Shown piece by piece: positions 25,487 to 32,725 of a stretch of DNA of 64,000 nt (within the stretch, counting starts at the first letter, position 1; every line of letters starts with the position of its first letter). The translations under genes were made by a program, and so were the position numbers. The stretch covers positions 710,501 to 774,500 of the forward strand of contig NZ_BNBE01000003.1 of assembly GCF_014654895.1 (NCBI RefSeq), given 5' to 3'. The notes beneath the pieces are model-generated. The model saw nothing but the letters and a program-made list of their open reading frames with translations. It did not search any database and had not been told where the DNA came from. Source of the stretch: Streptomyces filamentosus (GTDB lineage Bacteria > Actinomycetota > Actinomycetes > Streptomycetales > Streptomycetaceae).

Positions 25487-26383
25487 ATGACCCTCACCAG
25501 CGATCCACCCGTCGGGAAGACCGGCGAAAGACCCGAGACGGGCGCCGGCCCCGGCGCGGACGAGCTGACCGTCGTCGCCGTGCGCCGCCCCTGGCGCTGG
25601 GCCGCCGTCGCCGCCACCGCCGTCGTCCTCGTCCAGTTCGGCCACGGCCTCGTCACCAACCCCGGCTGGGAATGGGACGTCTTCGCGCAGTACTTCGCCT
25701 CCGAGGCGATCCTGCGCGCCGTCTGGGTCACCCTCCAGCTGACCTTCCACGGCACCGTCCTCGGCTTCGCCCTGGGCGTCGTCCTCGCCTTCATGCGCCT
25801 GTCGGCCAGCCCCTTCCTGCGGGCCGTCGCCTTCGGCTACGTCTGGGCCTTCCGCTCCATCCCGCTCATCGTCCAGCTCCTCTTCTGGTTCAACCTCGCC
25901 TACCTGTACGGGGAGCTGAGCATCGGCATCCCGTTCGGGCCCGGCTTCTTCTCCTTCGACACCGTGGGCCTGGTCGGCGCCATGAGCGCGGCCGTCCTCG
26001 GCCTCGCCCTCCACCAGGCCGCCTACGCCGCCGAGATCGTCCGCGGCGGGGTCCTCTCCGTCGACGGCGGGCAGCTGGAGGCCGCCGCCGCCCTCGGCAT
26101 CCCGCGCCTGCGCCGGCTCCGCAGGATCGTGCTGCCCCAGGCCATGCGCTCGATCCTGCCCAACGCCGCCAACGAGATCGTCTCCCTCTTCAAGGGCACG
26201 TCGATCGTCTCCGTCATGGCCATCGGCGAGCTCTTCTACCAGGTCCAGGTCGTCTACGGCCGCACCGGCCGGGTCGTGCCCCTGCTGATGGTCGCCACCG
26301 TCTGGTACGTCCTGCTGACCACCGCCCTCTCCGTCGTCCAGCACTACGTCGAACGCCACTACGCGAAGGGGAGCACCCGATGA
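25487..26383 (+). CDS. Amino-acid ABC transporter permease (TcyM type)
   Basis: 298 aa from ATG 25487, 45 bp after the broken FAD gene, with GAGGAA upstream. It is paralogous to the first permease: YVWAFRSIPLIVQLLFWFN, the EAA loop HQAAYAAEIVRGGVLSVDGG continuing to QLEAAAALGI, and the end QHYVERHYAKG. A PFGPGFFSFDTVGL insertion lies between helices. Its stop overlaps the ATPase start (ATGA). Together they should form the membrane part of the transporter. Confidence 0.9.
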   Translation: MTLTSDPPVGKTGERPETGAGPGADELTVVAVRRPWRWAAVAATAVVLVQFGHGLVTNPGWEWDVFAQYFASEAILRAVWVTLQLTFHGTVLGFALGVVLAFMRLSASPFLRAVAFGYVWAFRSIPLIVQLLFWFNLAYLYGELSIGIPFGPGFFSFDTVGLVGAMSAAVLGLALHQAAYAAEIVRGGVLSVDGGQLEAAAALGIPRLRRLRRIVLPQAMRSILPNAANEIVSLFKGTSIVSVMAIGELFYQVQVVYGRTGRVVPLLMVATVWYVLLTTALSVVQHYVERHYAKGSTR

Positions 26384-27177
26384 GCGCCGCCCTCACCACC
26401 CCGCCCGCCGCCCCCGCCGTCCCCAAGGTCGAACTCCGGGGCGTCCGCAAGAGCTTCGGCTCCACCGAGGTGCTGCGCGGCGTCGACCTCGACGTCGCGG
26501 CCGGCGAGGTCACCGTCGTCCTCGGCCCCTCCGGCTCGGGCAAGTCCACCCTGCTGCGCACCATCAACCACCTGGAGAAGGTCGACGGCGGCTCGGTCAG
26601 CGTCGACGGCACCCTCGTCGGCTACCGCCGCTCCGGGAACAAGCTCTACGAGCTGCGCGAGCGCGAGATCCTGCGCCGCCGCACCCGGATCGGCTTCGTC
26701 TTCCAGAACTTCCACCTCTTCCCGCACCTCACCGTCCTGGAGAACATCACCGAGGCGCCCGTCTCCGCGCTCCGCCGCCCCCGCCGGGAGGCCGAGGAGG
26801 CGGCCCGGAAGCTGCTCGACCGGGTCGGCCTCGCCGACAAGGAGACGGCCTACCCCAAGCAGCTCTCCGGCGGACAGCAGCAGCGGGTCGCCATCGCCCG
26901 CGCGCTCGCCCTCGAACCCGGCCTGCTCCTCTTCGACGAGCCGACGTCGGCGCTCGACCCCGAGCTCGTCGGCGAGGTCCTCGACGTCATCCGCGACCTC
27001 GCCGACGGCGGCACGACCATGATCGTCGTCACCCACGAGATCGGCTTCGCCCGCGAGGTCGCCGACACCGTCGTCTTCATGGACGAGGGCCGGATCGTCG
27101 AGCGGGGCACCCCCGCCGAGGTCCTCGACAACCCGGTGCACGAACGCACCCGCGCCTTCCTCTCCAAGGTCCTCTGA
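26380..27177 (+). CDS. Amino-acid ABC transporter ATP-binding protein
   Basis: 265 aa. Walker A GPSGSGKST, Q-loop VFQNFHLFPHLTV, signature LSGGQQQRVAIARAL, Walker B LLLFDEPTSALDPE and the switch His in VTHEIGFARE are all intact. This is the HisP/GlnQ class that energises polar amino-acid uptake. There is an insertion YRRSGNKLYELREREIL between Walker A and the Q-loop, as in cystine-type TcyN/YecC proteins. It is the only ATPase in the locus and must serve both permeases. Coupled to the upstream permease by a 4-bp overlap. Confidence 0.94.
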   Translation: MSAALTTPPAAPAVPKVELRGVRKSFGSTEVLRGVDLDVAAGEVTVVLGPSGSGKSTLLRTINHLEKVDGGSVSVDGTLVGYRRSGNKLYELREREILRRRTRIGFVFQNFHLFPHLTVLENITEAPVSALRRPRREAEEAARKLLDRVGLADKETAYPKQLSGGQQQRVAIARALALEPGLLLFDEPTSALDPELVGEVLDVIRDLADGGTTMIVVTHEIGFAREVADTVVFMDEGRIVERGTPAEVLDNPVHERTRAFLSKVL

Positions 27178-27223
27178 CCCACCGTCCCGCTCTTCTCCGT
27201 CCCCTTCCCGAAGGAGTTCCGCC

Positions 27224-28195
27224 ATGAAGTCCCGCCGCACCGTCCTCGCCTCCGCCGCCGTGCTCGCTGCCCTCGGGGTCCTCACCGCCTGCGGCACGGG
27301 CGACCCCGCCGCCGAGGTCAAGCCGGAGGGGAAGGAGGGGCCGGGCCTCAACCTCGGCCCGGACCAGAAGCGGATCCGCAGCGACAAGGACGAGGCCGCG
27401 GCCGCCAAGCTGCCCGAGGCGGTCCGCAAGAGAGGCACCCTCGTCGTCGGCGTGAGCTCCGGCGAGTTCCCGCCGCTCAACTTCCACGCCACCGACGACA
27501 AGACCGTCATCGGCGTCGAGACCGACCTCGCCACCCTGGTCGCCGACGCCCTCGGCCTGGAGCTCGACCTCCAGTCGGCGTCCTGGGAGAACCTCTTCGT
27601 CGGCCTCGACAGCGGCAAGTACGACGCGGCCTTCTCCAACGTCACCGTGACCGAGGAGCGCAAGGACAAGTACGACTTCGCCACCTACCGCCTCGACGAC
27701 CTGGCCTTCGAGGCGAAGAAGGGCTCCGGCTGGACCGTGAAGGGCCCCGAGGACGTGTCCGGGAAGAGGATCGCGGTCGGCTCCGGCACCAACCAGGAGA
27801 AGATCCTCGTCGACTGGTCGAAGGAGAACGAGAAGGCCGGCCGGAAGGGCGTCGACATCAAGTACTTCCAGACCCCCACCGACTACTACCTCGCCCTCCA
27901 GTCCGGCCGCATCGACGGCTACCTGGGCCCCAACCCGTCCGTCGCCTACCACGTGGCCTCCGCCGGACAGACCGAGACCGTCGGCAAGTTCTCCGGGGCG
28001 GGCGCCGGCCTCCAGGGCAAGATCGCCGCCGCCACCAAGAAGGACAGCGGCCTCGTCGAGGCGTACGCCGCCGCGCTGGACCACGTCATCGCGAACGGCA
28101 GCTACGCGAAGGTCCTGGAGCGGTGGAACCTGTCGACCGAGGCCGTCGAGAAGTCCGAGATCAACCCCCCGGGCCTGCCCCGCGTCAAGGGCTGA
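27224..28195 (+). CDS. ABC transporter substrate-binding lipoprotein 2, family 3
   Basis: 323 aa; signal peptide with lipobox LTAC. VRKRGTLVVGVSSGEFPPLN, TVIGVETDLATLVADALGL, KYDAAFSNVTVTEERKDKYD and the hinge GKRIAVGSGTNQEKI are type-3 binding-protein signatures. It follows the ATPase by 46 bp with an AAGGAG Shine-Dalgarno. It shares the N-terminal layout and the ERK/ERRK motif with the protein at 20792-21745, so the locus has two related receptors, as in the B. subtilis TcyJ/TcyK pair. Confidence 0.92.
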   Translation: MKSRRTVLASAAVLAALGVLTACGTGDPAAEVKPEGKEGPGLNLGPDQKRIRSDKDEAAAAKLPEAVRKRGTLVVGVSSGEFPPLNFHATDDKTVIGVETDLATLVADALGLELDLQSASWENLFVGLDSGKYDAAFSNVTVTEERKDKYDFATYRLDDLAFEAKKGSGWTVKGPEDVSGKRIAVGSGTNQEKILVDWSKENEKAGRKGVDIKYFQTPTDYYLALQSGRIDGYLGPNPSVAYHVASAGQTETVGKFSGAGAGLQGKIAAATKKDSGLVEAYAAALDHVIANGSYAKVLERWNLSTEAVEKSEINPPGLPRVKG

Positions 28196-28220
28196 ACCCC
28201 GGCCGCCCCGCCGGCCCCGC

Positions 28221-28290
28221 CTGCACCTCCAGCACCTCCAGCACCTCCAGCATTGCTCGCACCTCCCGCACCTCTCGCACCTCTCGCACC
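28221..28290. repeat. 9-bp tandem repeats before the first monooxygenase gene
   Basis: Seven consecutive 9-bp units plus a partial, of the form (C/T)(A/T/C)GCACCTC (for example CAGCACCTC twice, TCGCACCTC three times), with one diverged unit. They fill most of the spacer between the binding-protein gene and the monooxygenase start and could slip or affect translation initiation. Confidence 0.85.
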
Positions 28291-28301
28291 AAGGAACCCG
28301 T

Positions 28302-29327
28302 ATGACCGGAGTACGAACGCTCCATCTGGCCGTCGAGATCGCCCCCCCGCCCTCCGCCGCGACCGGGTCCGCCCTGCGGGACGCCGCCGCCACGGTGGCG
28401 CTCGCCCGCCTCGCCGAGGACGCCGGACTCGACTTCCTCACCCACGACGACTCCTTCGCCCGCCCCGGCCTCGACGCGCTCGCCGTCCTCGCCCGCACCG
28501 CGCCCGAGACCCGCTCCATCGGCCTGGTGCCGACCGTCACCACCACCCACACCGAGCCCTTCCACGTGCAGGCCGCCGTCGCCAGCCTCGACTGGGCGAG
28601 CCGGGGCCGGGCCGGCTGGCGGGTCGCCGTCTCGCCGGGCGCGGCCGAGGCCCGGCTGTTCGGCCGCCGCCCCGCCGCGCCCGCCGCGGAGCTGTGGCAG
28701 GAGGCCGGGGAGGCCGCCGAGGTGGCCCGCCTGCTGTGGGACAGCTGGGAGGACGACGCCGAGATACGGGACGTGGCCACCGGCCGCTTCGTCGACCGCG
28801 ACAAGCTGCACCACGTCGACTTCGAGGGCGCCTCCTTCTCCGTCCGGGGCCCGTCGATCGTGCCCCGGCCGCCGCAGGGCAACCCGGTCGTCGTGGTCGA
28901 CGCCACCCGCCCCGCCGCGCGGGAGACCGCCGCCCGTCACGCCGACGTCGCGCTGGTCCGGGCCTCCTCGCCGGAGGAGGCGGCCGCGCTCCGCGCCGAA
29001 CTGCACCGGGCCGCCCGGGCCCACGGCCGCGACCCGGGACTGCTGCGGGTGCTGCTGACCCTCGCCGCCGACCTCGACGCCCACCCGGGCGGGCCCGCCG
29101 CGCTGGCCGGGCTCGTCGCCGACTGGCACGGCGGCGGAGCCGTCGACGGCCTGCACCTCGTCCCCGCCGTCCCCGAGCGTGACCTGCCCCGCTTCGCCGC
29201 GGAGGTCGTCGGCCCGCTGCGGGACCGGGGGCTGTTCCGCACCGCCTACGAGGGCACCACCCTCCGCGACCACCTCGGGCTGCCGCGGCCCGTGAGCCGG
29301 TACGCCCCGAAGGGAGCCGACGCGTGA
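28302..29327 (+). CDS. LLM-class flavin-dependent monooxygenase 1 (CmoO/YtmO-like)
   Basis: 341 aa. The bacterial-luciferase fold is visible in AEDAGLDFLTHDDSFA, IGLVPTVTTTHTEPFHVQAA, SLDWASRGRAGWRVAVSP and VRGPSIVPRPPQGNPVVVVD. These enzymes use FMNH2 and O2 to oxidise small substrates. Size and pairing with a larger NtaA-type enzyme match YtmO/CmoO of the B. subtilis S-substituted cysteine operon. No flavin reductase is encoded nearby. The stop overlaps the GTG of the second monooxygenase. Confidence 0.85.
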   Translation: MTGVRTLHLAVEIAPPPSAATGSALRDAAATVALARLAEDAGLDFLTHDDSFARPGLDALAVLARTAPETRSIGLVPTVTTTHTEPFHVQAAVASLDWASRGRAGWRVAVSPGAAEARLFGRRPAAPAAELWQEAGEAAEVARLLWDSWEDDAEIRDVATGRFVDRDKLHHVDFEGASFSVRGPSIVPRPPQGNPVVVVDATRPAARETAARHADVALVRASSPEEAAALRAELHRAARAHGRDPGLLRVLLTLAADLDAHPGGPAALAGLVADWHGGGAVDGLHLVPAVPERDLPRFAAEVVGPLRDRGLFRTAYEGTTLRDHLGLPRPVSRYAPKGADA

Positions 29328-30643
29328 CCGAGTCCAGGACGGGCCGGAAGCAGATCCACCTCGCCGCCCACTTCCCCGGCGTCAACGCCACCACCGTGTG
29401 GTCCGATCCGCGGTCCGGCTCGCAGATCGACTTCTCCTCCTTCGAGCACCTCGCCCGGACGGCCGAGCGCGGGCTCTTCGACTTCTTCTTCCTCGCCGAG
29501 GGGCTGCGGCTGCGCGAGCACAAGGGCCGGATCCACGACCTCGACGTCGTCGGCCGGCCCGAGTCGATCACCGTCCTCGCCGCGCTCGCCGCCGTCACCG
29601 ACCGGCTCGGCCTCGCCGCCACCGTCAACACCACCTTCAACGAGCCCTACGAGCTGGCCCGCAGGCTCGCCACCCTCGACCACCTCAGCGGCGGCCGGGC
29701 CGGCTGGAACGCGGTCACCTCCTCGGACGCCTTCACCGGCGAGAACTTCCGGCGCGGCGGCTACCTCGACCGGTCCGAGCGCTACACCCGGGCCGCCGAG
29801 TTCGTCGCCACCGCCCGCGAGCTGTGGGACTCCTGGCCGCTCGGCGGCGAGCGCCGCCGCTTCGCGCACGACGGGCCGCAGTTCCGCATCGAGGGCGAGG
29901 TCACGGTGGAGCGGCCCCCGCAGGGGCATCCGGTCGTCATCCAGGCCGGGGACTCCGACGAGGGGCGGGAGTTCGCCGCCTCGGCCGCCGACGTGATCTT
30001 CACCCGGCACTCCACCCCGGAGGCCGGCCGGGCCTTCTACGCCGACGTCAAGGGCCGGCTGGCCCGGTACGGGCGGCGGCCCGAGGAGCTGAAGGTCATG
30101 CCGGGCGTCACCTACGTCCTCGGCGACACCGAGGCCGAGGCCCGGGAGCGGGCCGCCCTGATCAGCCGGCAGCAGATCTCCCCGCAGAACGCGCTCCTCG
30201 CCCTGGAGCAGGTCTGGGGCCGCGACCTGTCCGGCCACGACCCGGACGGGCCGCTCCCGGAGGCCGACCCCGACCCGGAATCGGCCCTGGTCCAGGGCCG
30301 GGTGCGGATCGGGGACCCGCTGGCCGTGGCGGCCCGCTGGCGGGCGCTGTCCGAGGCCAAGGGCCTGTCGACCCGCGACACGGTCATCGAGGCCACCGGG
30401 CGGCACTCCTTCGTCGGCACCCCCGCCTCCGTCGCCGCAGCCCTGGAGGAGCACGTGGCGACGGGCGCCGCCGACGGCTTCATCCTCGTCCCGCACCTCA
30501 CCCCGGGCGGCCTGGACGACTTCGTCGACCGGGTCGTCCCGATCCTCCAGGAGCGCGGCGTCTTCCGTACGGAGTACACCGGCACGACGCTCCGCTCGCA
30601 CCTCGGGCTTCCGGTGCCGGTGTGGAAAGGTGGAACACCATGA
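29324..30643 (+). CDS. LLM-class monooxygenase 2, NtaA/SnaA/DszA family (CmoJ/YtnJ-like)
   Basis: 439 aa from a GTG overlapping the previous stop. Family blocks: QIHLAAHFPGVNATTVW, YELARRLATLDHLSGGRAGW, NAVTSSDAFTGENFRRGGYL, RPPQGHPVVIQAGDSDEGRE and SFVGTPASVAAALEEHV. This subfamily cleaves C-N, C-S or similar bonds with FMNH2; the B. subtilis homologue of this length acts on N-acetyl-S-alkyl cysteines. Together with the acetyltransferase and cystine-type transporter it supports an organosulfur salvage role (inference). The stop overlaps the DUF1684 start. Confidence 0.88.
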   Translation: MTESRTGRKQIHLAAHFPGVNATTVWSDPRSGSQIDFSSFEHLARTAERGLFDFFFLAEGLRLREHKGRIHDLDVVGRPESITVLAALAAVTDRLGLAATVNTTFNEPYELARRLATLDHLSGGRAGWNAVTSSDAFTGENFRRGGYLDRSERYTRAAEFVATARELWDSWPLGGERRRFAHDGPQFRIEGEVTVERPPQGHPVVIQAGDSDEGREFAASAADVIFTRHSTPEAGRAFYADVKGRLARYGRRPEELKVMPGVTYVLGDTEAEARERAALISRQQISPQNALLALEQVWGRDLSGHDPDGPLPEADPDPESALVQGRVRIGDPLAVAARWRALSEAKGLSTRDTVIEATGRHSFVGTPASVAAALEEHVATGAADGFILVPHLTPGGLDDFVDRVVPILQERGVFRTEYTGTTLRSHLGLPVPVWKGGTP

Positions 30644-31467
30644 GCGACACGCACGACAAGCAGGCGGACGGCACCGGGGGCCCGGACGGCCCCGCGGCGG
30701 ACTGGCGGCACTGGCACGAGCGGCGCGAGGCGGCGGTGGCCTCCTCGTACGGCCCGCTCTCCCTCACCGGCACCCACTGGCTCGCGGACTTCCCCGACGG
30801 CCGGCTGCCGGAGCTGCCGGGGGAGTGGCGGGAGGACGGCGACGAGGTGGTGCTGACGGCGGAGGCCGCGGACGGCCTCACCGTCGACGGCAAGCCCTTC
30901 GCGGGCACCGTCCGGCTCACCGCCGACCCCGCGCCGGTCCACGAGTCCCGGGTCGCCGCGGGGGACCGGCGGCTCGTGGTGCTGCGCCGCGAAGGACTGT
31001 GGGCGGTACGGGACTTCGACCCCGGATCGGCGGCGCGGACGGCCTTCCGGGGCATCGAGGCAGCGCCGTACGACCCGCGCTGGGTGGTGCCGGGGGTCTA
31101 CCGCCCGTACGAGGAGGAGCGCAGCGTCCGGGTGCGGAACGCGGACGGCAGGGAGCGCGGGCTCGGCCTCTCCGGGCAGCTCGTCTTCGAGCTCGACGGA
31201 CGGGTGCACACCCTCCAGGTGGCGGTGGAGGCGGACGGCACCCTGTGGGCGGTCTTCGCGGACGCCACCAGCGGGGAGTCCGCCTTCCGCTTCCGCTTCC
31301 TGCGCCCGGAGGCCCCGGCGGAGGACGGCACGGTGACGGTGGACCTCAACCGCGCGCTGCTCCCGCCGTGCGCCTTCGTCGACCACTTCATCTGCCCCTT
31401 CCCGCCGCCGGGCAACACGCTGGACGTCGCCGTGGAGGCGGGGGAGCGGCGGGTGCTGACCGCCTGA
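30640..31467 (+). CDS. DUF1684 family protein
   Basis: 275 aa. LSLTGTHWLADF, RLTADPAPVHESRVAAGDRR, VVPGVYRPYEEER, WAVFADATSGESAFRFRFL and the C-terminal DLNRALLPPCAFVDHFICPF (with the PPxxNxLxV end) are the conserved blocks of DUF1684, a beta-rich family without established activity that is often found near oxidoreductases. Last gene of the rightward sulfur-salvage-like operon: the ATGA overlap ties it to the monooxygenase and a terminator follows. Confidence 0.85.
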   Translation: MSDTHDKQADGTGGPDGPAADWRHWHERREAAVASSYGPLSLTGTHWLADFPDGRLPELPGEWREDGDEVVLTAEAADGLTVDGKPFAGTVRLTADPAPVHESRVAAGDRRLVVLRREGLWAVRDFDPGSAARTAFRGIEAAPYDPRWVVPGVYRPYEEERSVRVRNADGRERGLGLSGQLVFELDGRVHTLQVAVEADGTLWAVFADATSGESAFRFRFLRPEAPAEDGTVTVDLNRALLPPCAFVDHFICPFPPPGNTLDVAVEAGERRVLTA

Positions 31468-31495
31468 ACGGCGGTTTCCGCGGAATCGGGACGGC

Positions 31496-31528
31496 GGGTG
31501 CCCCCGGCCGGCGCGGCCGGGGGCACCC
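31496..31528 (+). terminator. Hairpin terminator after DUF1684
   Basis: Arms 31496-31510 and 31514-31528 pair perfectly (15 bp) around a GCG loop, 29 bp after the stop. It probably ends the transport/monooxygenase operon. Confidence 0.75.
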
Positions 31529-31673
31529 GTGCGTGCGGCGGTCTTGTGCCGGTGCGCGGAAAGCGGCACCATCACTGGCGGTGGATGTCAGGGACACGTC
31601 ACCTGATGGCGCCTCACGGGCCTCTCACCCCCCGGGCCCCCTCCGCTTTTCCCAGAAGGATGTGAGGAGCACA

Positions 31674-32528
31674 GTGAGGATCAAGCGCACCCGTCTGCTC
31701 GCCGTCGCCGCCGGACTCGCGGCCGTCACCGCCCTCGGGCTCCCCGGCGCCCAGGCCGCCCCGAACCCCGGCCCGGCCCCCGCCGCGCAGCTGGCCCGCG
31801 CCGGGTCGGCGGTCGACGCCGCCGGGGTCGGCGGCATCGCCTGGTACGTCGACGAGGCCGCCGGCCGGGTCGTCGTCACCGCCGACTCGACCGTCTCCGA
31901 GGCGGAGCTCGCGAAGGTCCGCTCGGCGGCGGGCGCCGACTCCGGCGCCCTGCGCGTCCAGCGCACCCCCGGAGTCTTCAAGCCCCTCCTCGGCGCGGGC
32001 GACGCCATCTACGGCAACGGCTACCGCTGCTCGCTCGGCTTCAACGTGCGCAGCGGCTCCACGTACTACTTCCTCACCGCCGGCCACTGCGGCAACGTGG
32101 TGAGCACCTGGTACGCCAACTCCGCCCAGTCCACCCTGATCGGCGCCACCGTCGGCTCCAGCTTCCCGGGCAACGACTACGCCCTGGTCCGCTACGACAA
32201 CGCCTCCCTCGCCCACACCGGCGGCTTCACCGCCGCCGACGCCTACGTCGGCGAGTCCGTCAAGCGCTCCGGCTCCACCACCGGCACCCGCGGCGGCACG
32301 GTGACCGGCCTCAACGCCACCGTCCGCTACTCCGGCGGCGGCACGGTGAAGGGCATGATCCAGACGAACGTCTGCGCCGAGCCCGGCGACTCCGGCGGCG
32401 CGCTCTACGACGGCACCAAGGCGCTCGGCCTCACCTCCGGCGGCAGCGGCAACTGCTCGACCGGCGGCACCACGTTCTACCAGCCGGTGCCGGAGGCGCT
32501 CGCCAAGTACGGGGTCTCCCTGTACTGA
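31674..32528 (+). CDS. Streptogrisin-type secreted serine protease (S1)
   Basis: 284 aa from the GTG at 31674, with GAGGAG 4-10 nt upstream; a GTG at 31662 has poor RBS spacing. Signal peptide to about residue 27 (GAQAA), then a propeptide with the alpha-lytic/streptogrisin pro-domain pattern (GGIAWYVDEAAGRVVVTAD, TVSEAELAKVRSAAG), then the mature protease from about VFKPLLGAGDAIYG. The catalytic triad is TAGHC (His), GNDYALVRYD (Asp) and PGDSGGALY (Ser). Cys pairs are as in SGPA/SGPB. It acts on extracellular proteins after self-processing. A single-gene unit. Confidence 0.95.
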   Translation: MRIKRTRLLAVAAGLAAVTALGLPGAQAAPNPGPAPAAQLARAGSAVDAAGVGGIAWYVDEAAGRVVVTADSTVSEAELAKVRSAAGADSGALRVQRTPGVFKPLLGAGDAIYGNGYRCSLGFNVRSGSTYYFLTAGHCGNVVSTWYANSAQSTLIGATVGSSFPGNDYALVRYDNASLAHTGGFTAADAYVGESVKRSGSTTGTRGGTVTGLNATVRYSGGGTVKGMIQTNVCAEPGDSGGALYDGTKALGLTSGGSGNCSTGGTTFYQPVPEALAKYGVSLY

Positions 32529-32550
32529 CCCCCTCGCCGCGCTCCGGGAG

Positions 32551-32586
32551 GCCCCCGGCCCGGGATCCGTCCCCGGCCGGGGCTTT
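32551..32586 (+). terminator. Imperfect hairpin after the protease gene
   Basis: GCCCC(C)GGCC(C)GG pairs with CCGGCCGGGGC around GATCCGTCC, leaving two bulged C, followed by TTTCCCTCCC. Plausible terminator for the protease gene. Confidence 0.45.
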
Positions 32587-32599
32587 CCCTCCCAAGATC

Positions 32600-32617
32600 T
32601 TGTGAATCCGTTCACAA
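32600..32617. promoter_or_regulatory. Rex-type operator upstream of adhE
   Basis: TTGTGAATCCGTTCACAA is a perfect inverted repeat (7-bp arms, 4-bp centre) that matches the redox repressor Rex consensus TTGTGAAnnnnTTCACAA. It lies 109 bp before the adhE start in the only upstream region. Rex leaves DNA when the NADH/NAD ratio rises, so adhE should be induced under oxygen limitation. Confidence 0.85.
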
Positions 32618-32725
32618 AAGGACTTCCGGCCCCCTCCCCAGGGTCTTTCCGCGCGTCTTTTCGCAGGTCATCGGGTGTCGAATGGAGACGACGAAGAAAT
32701 AAGGGACCGGTGAAGGAGGCCCGTG

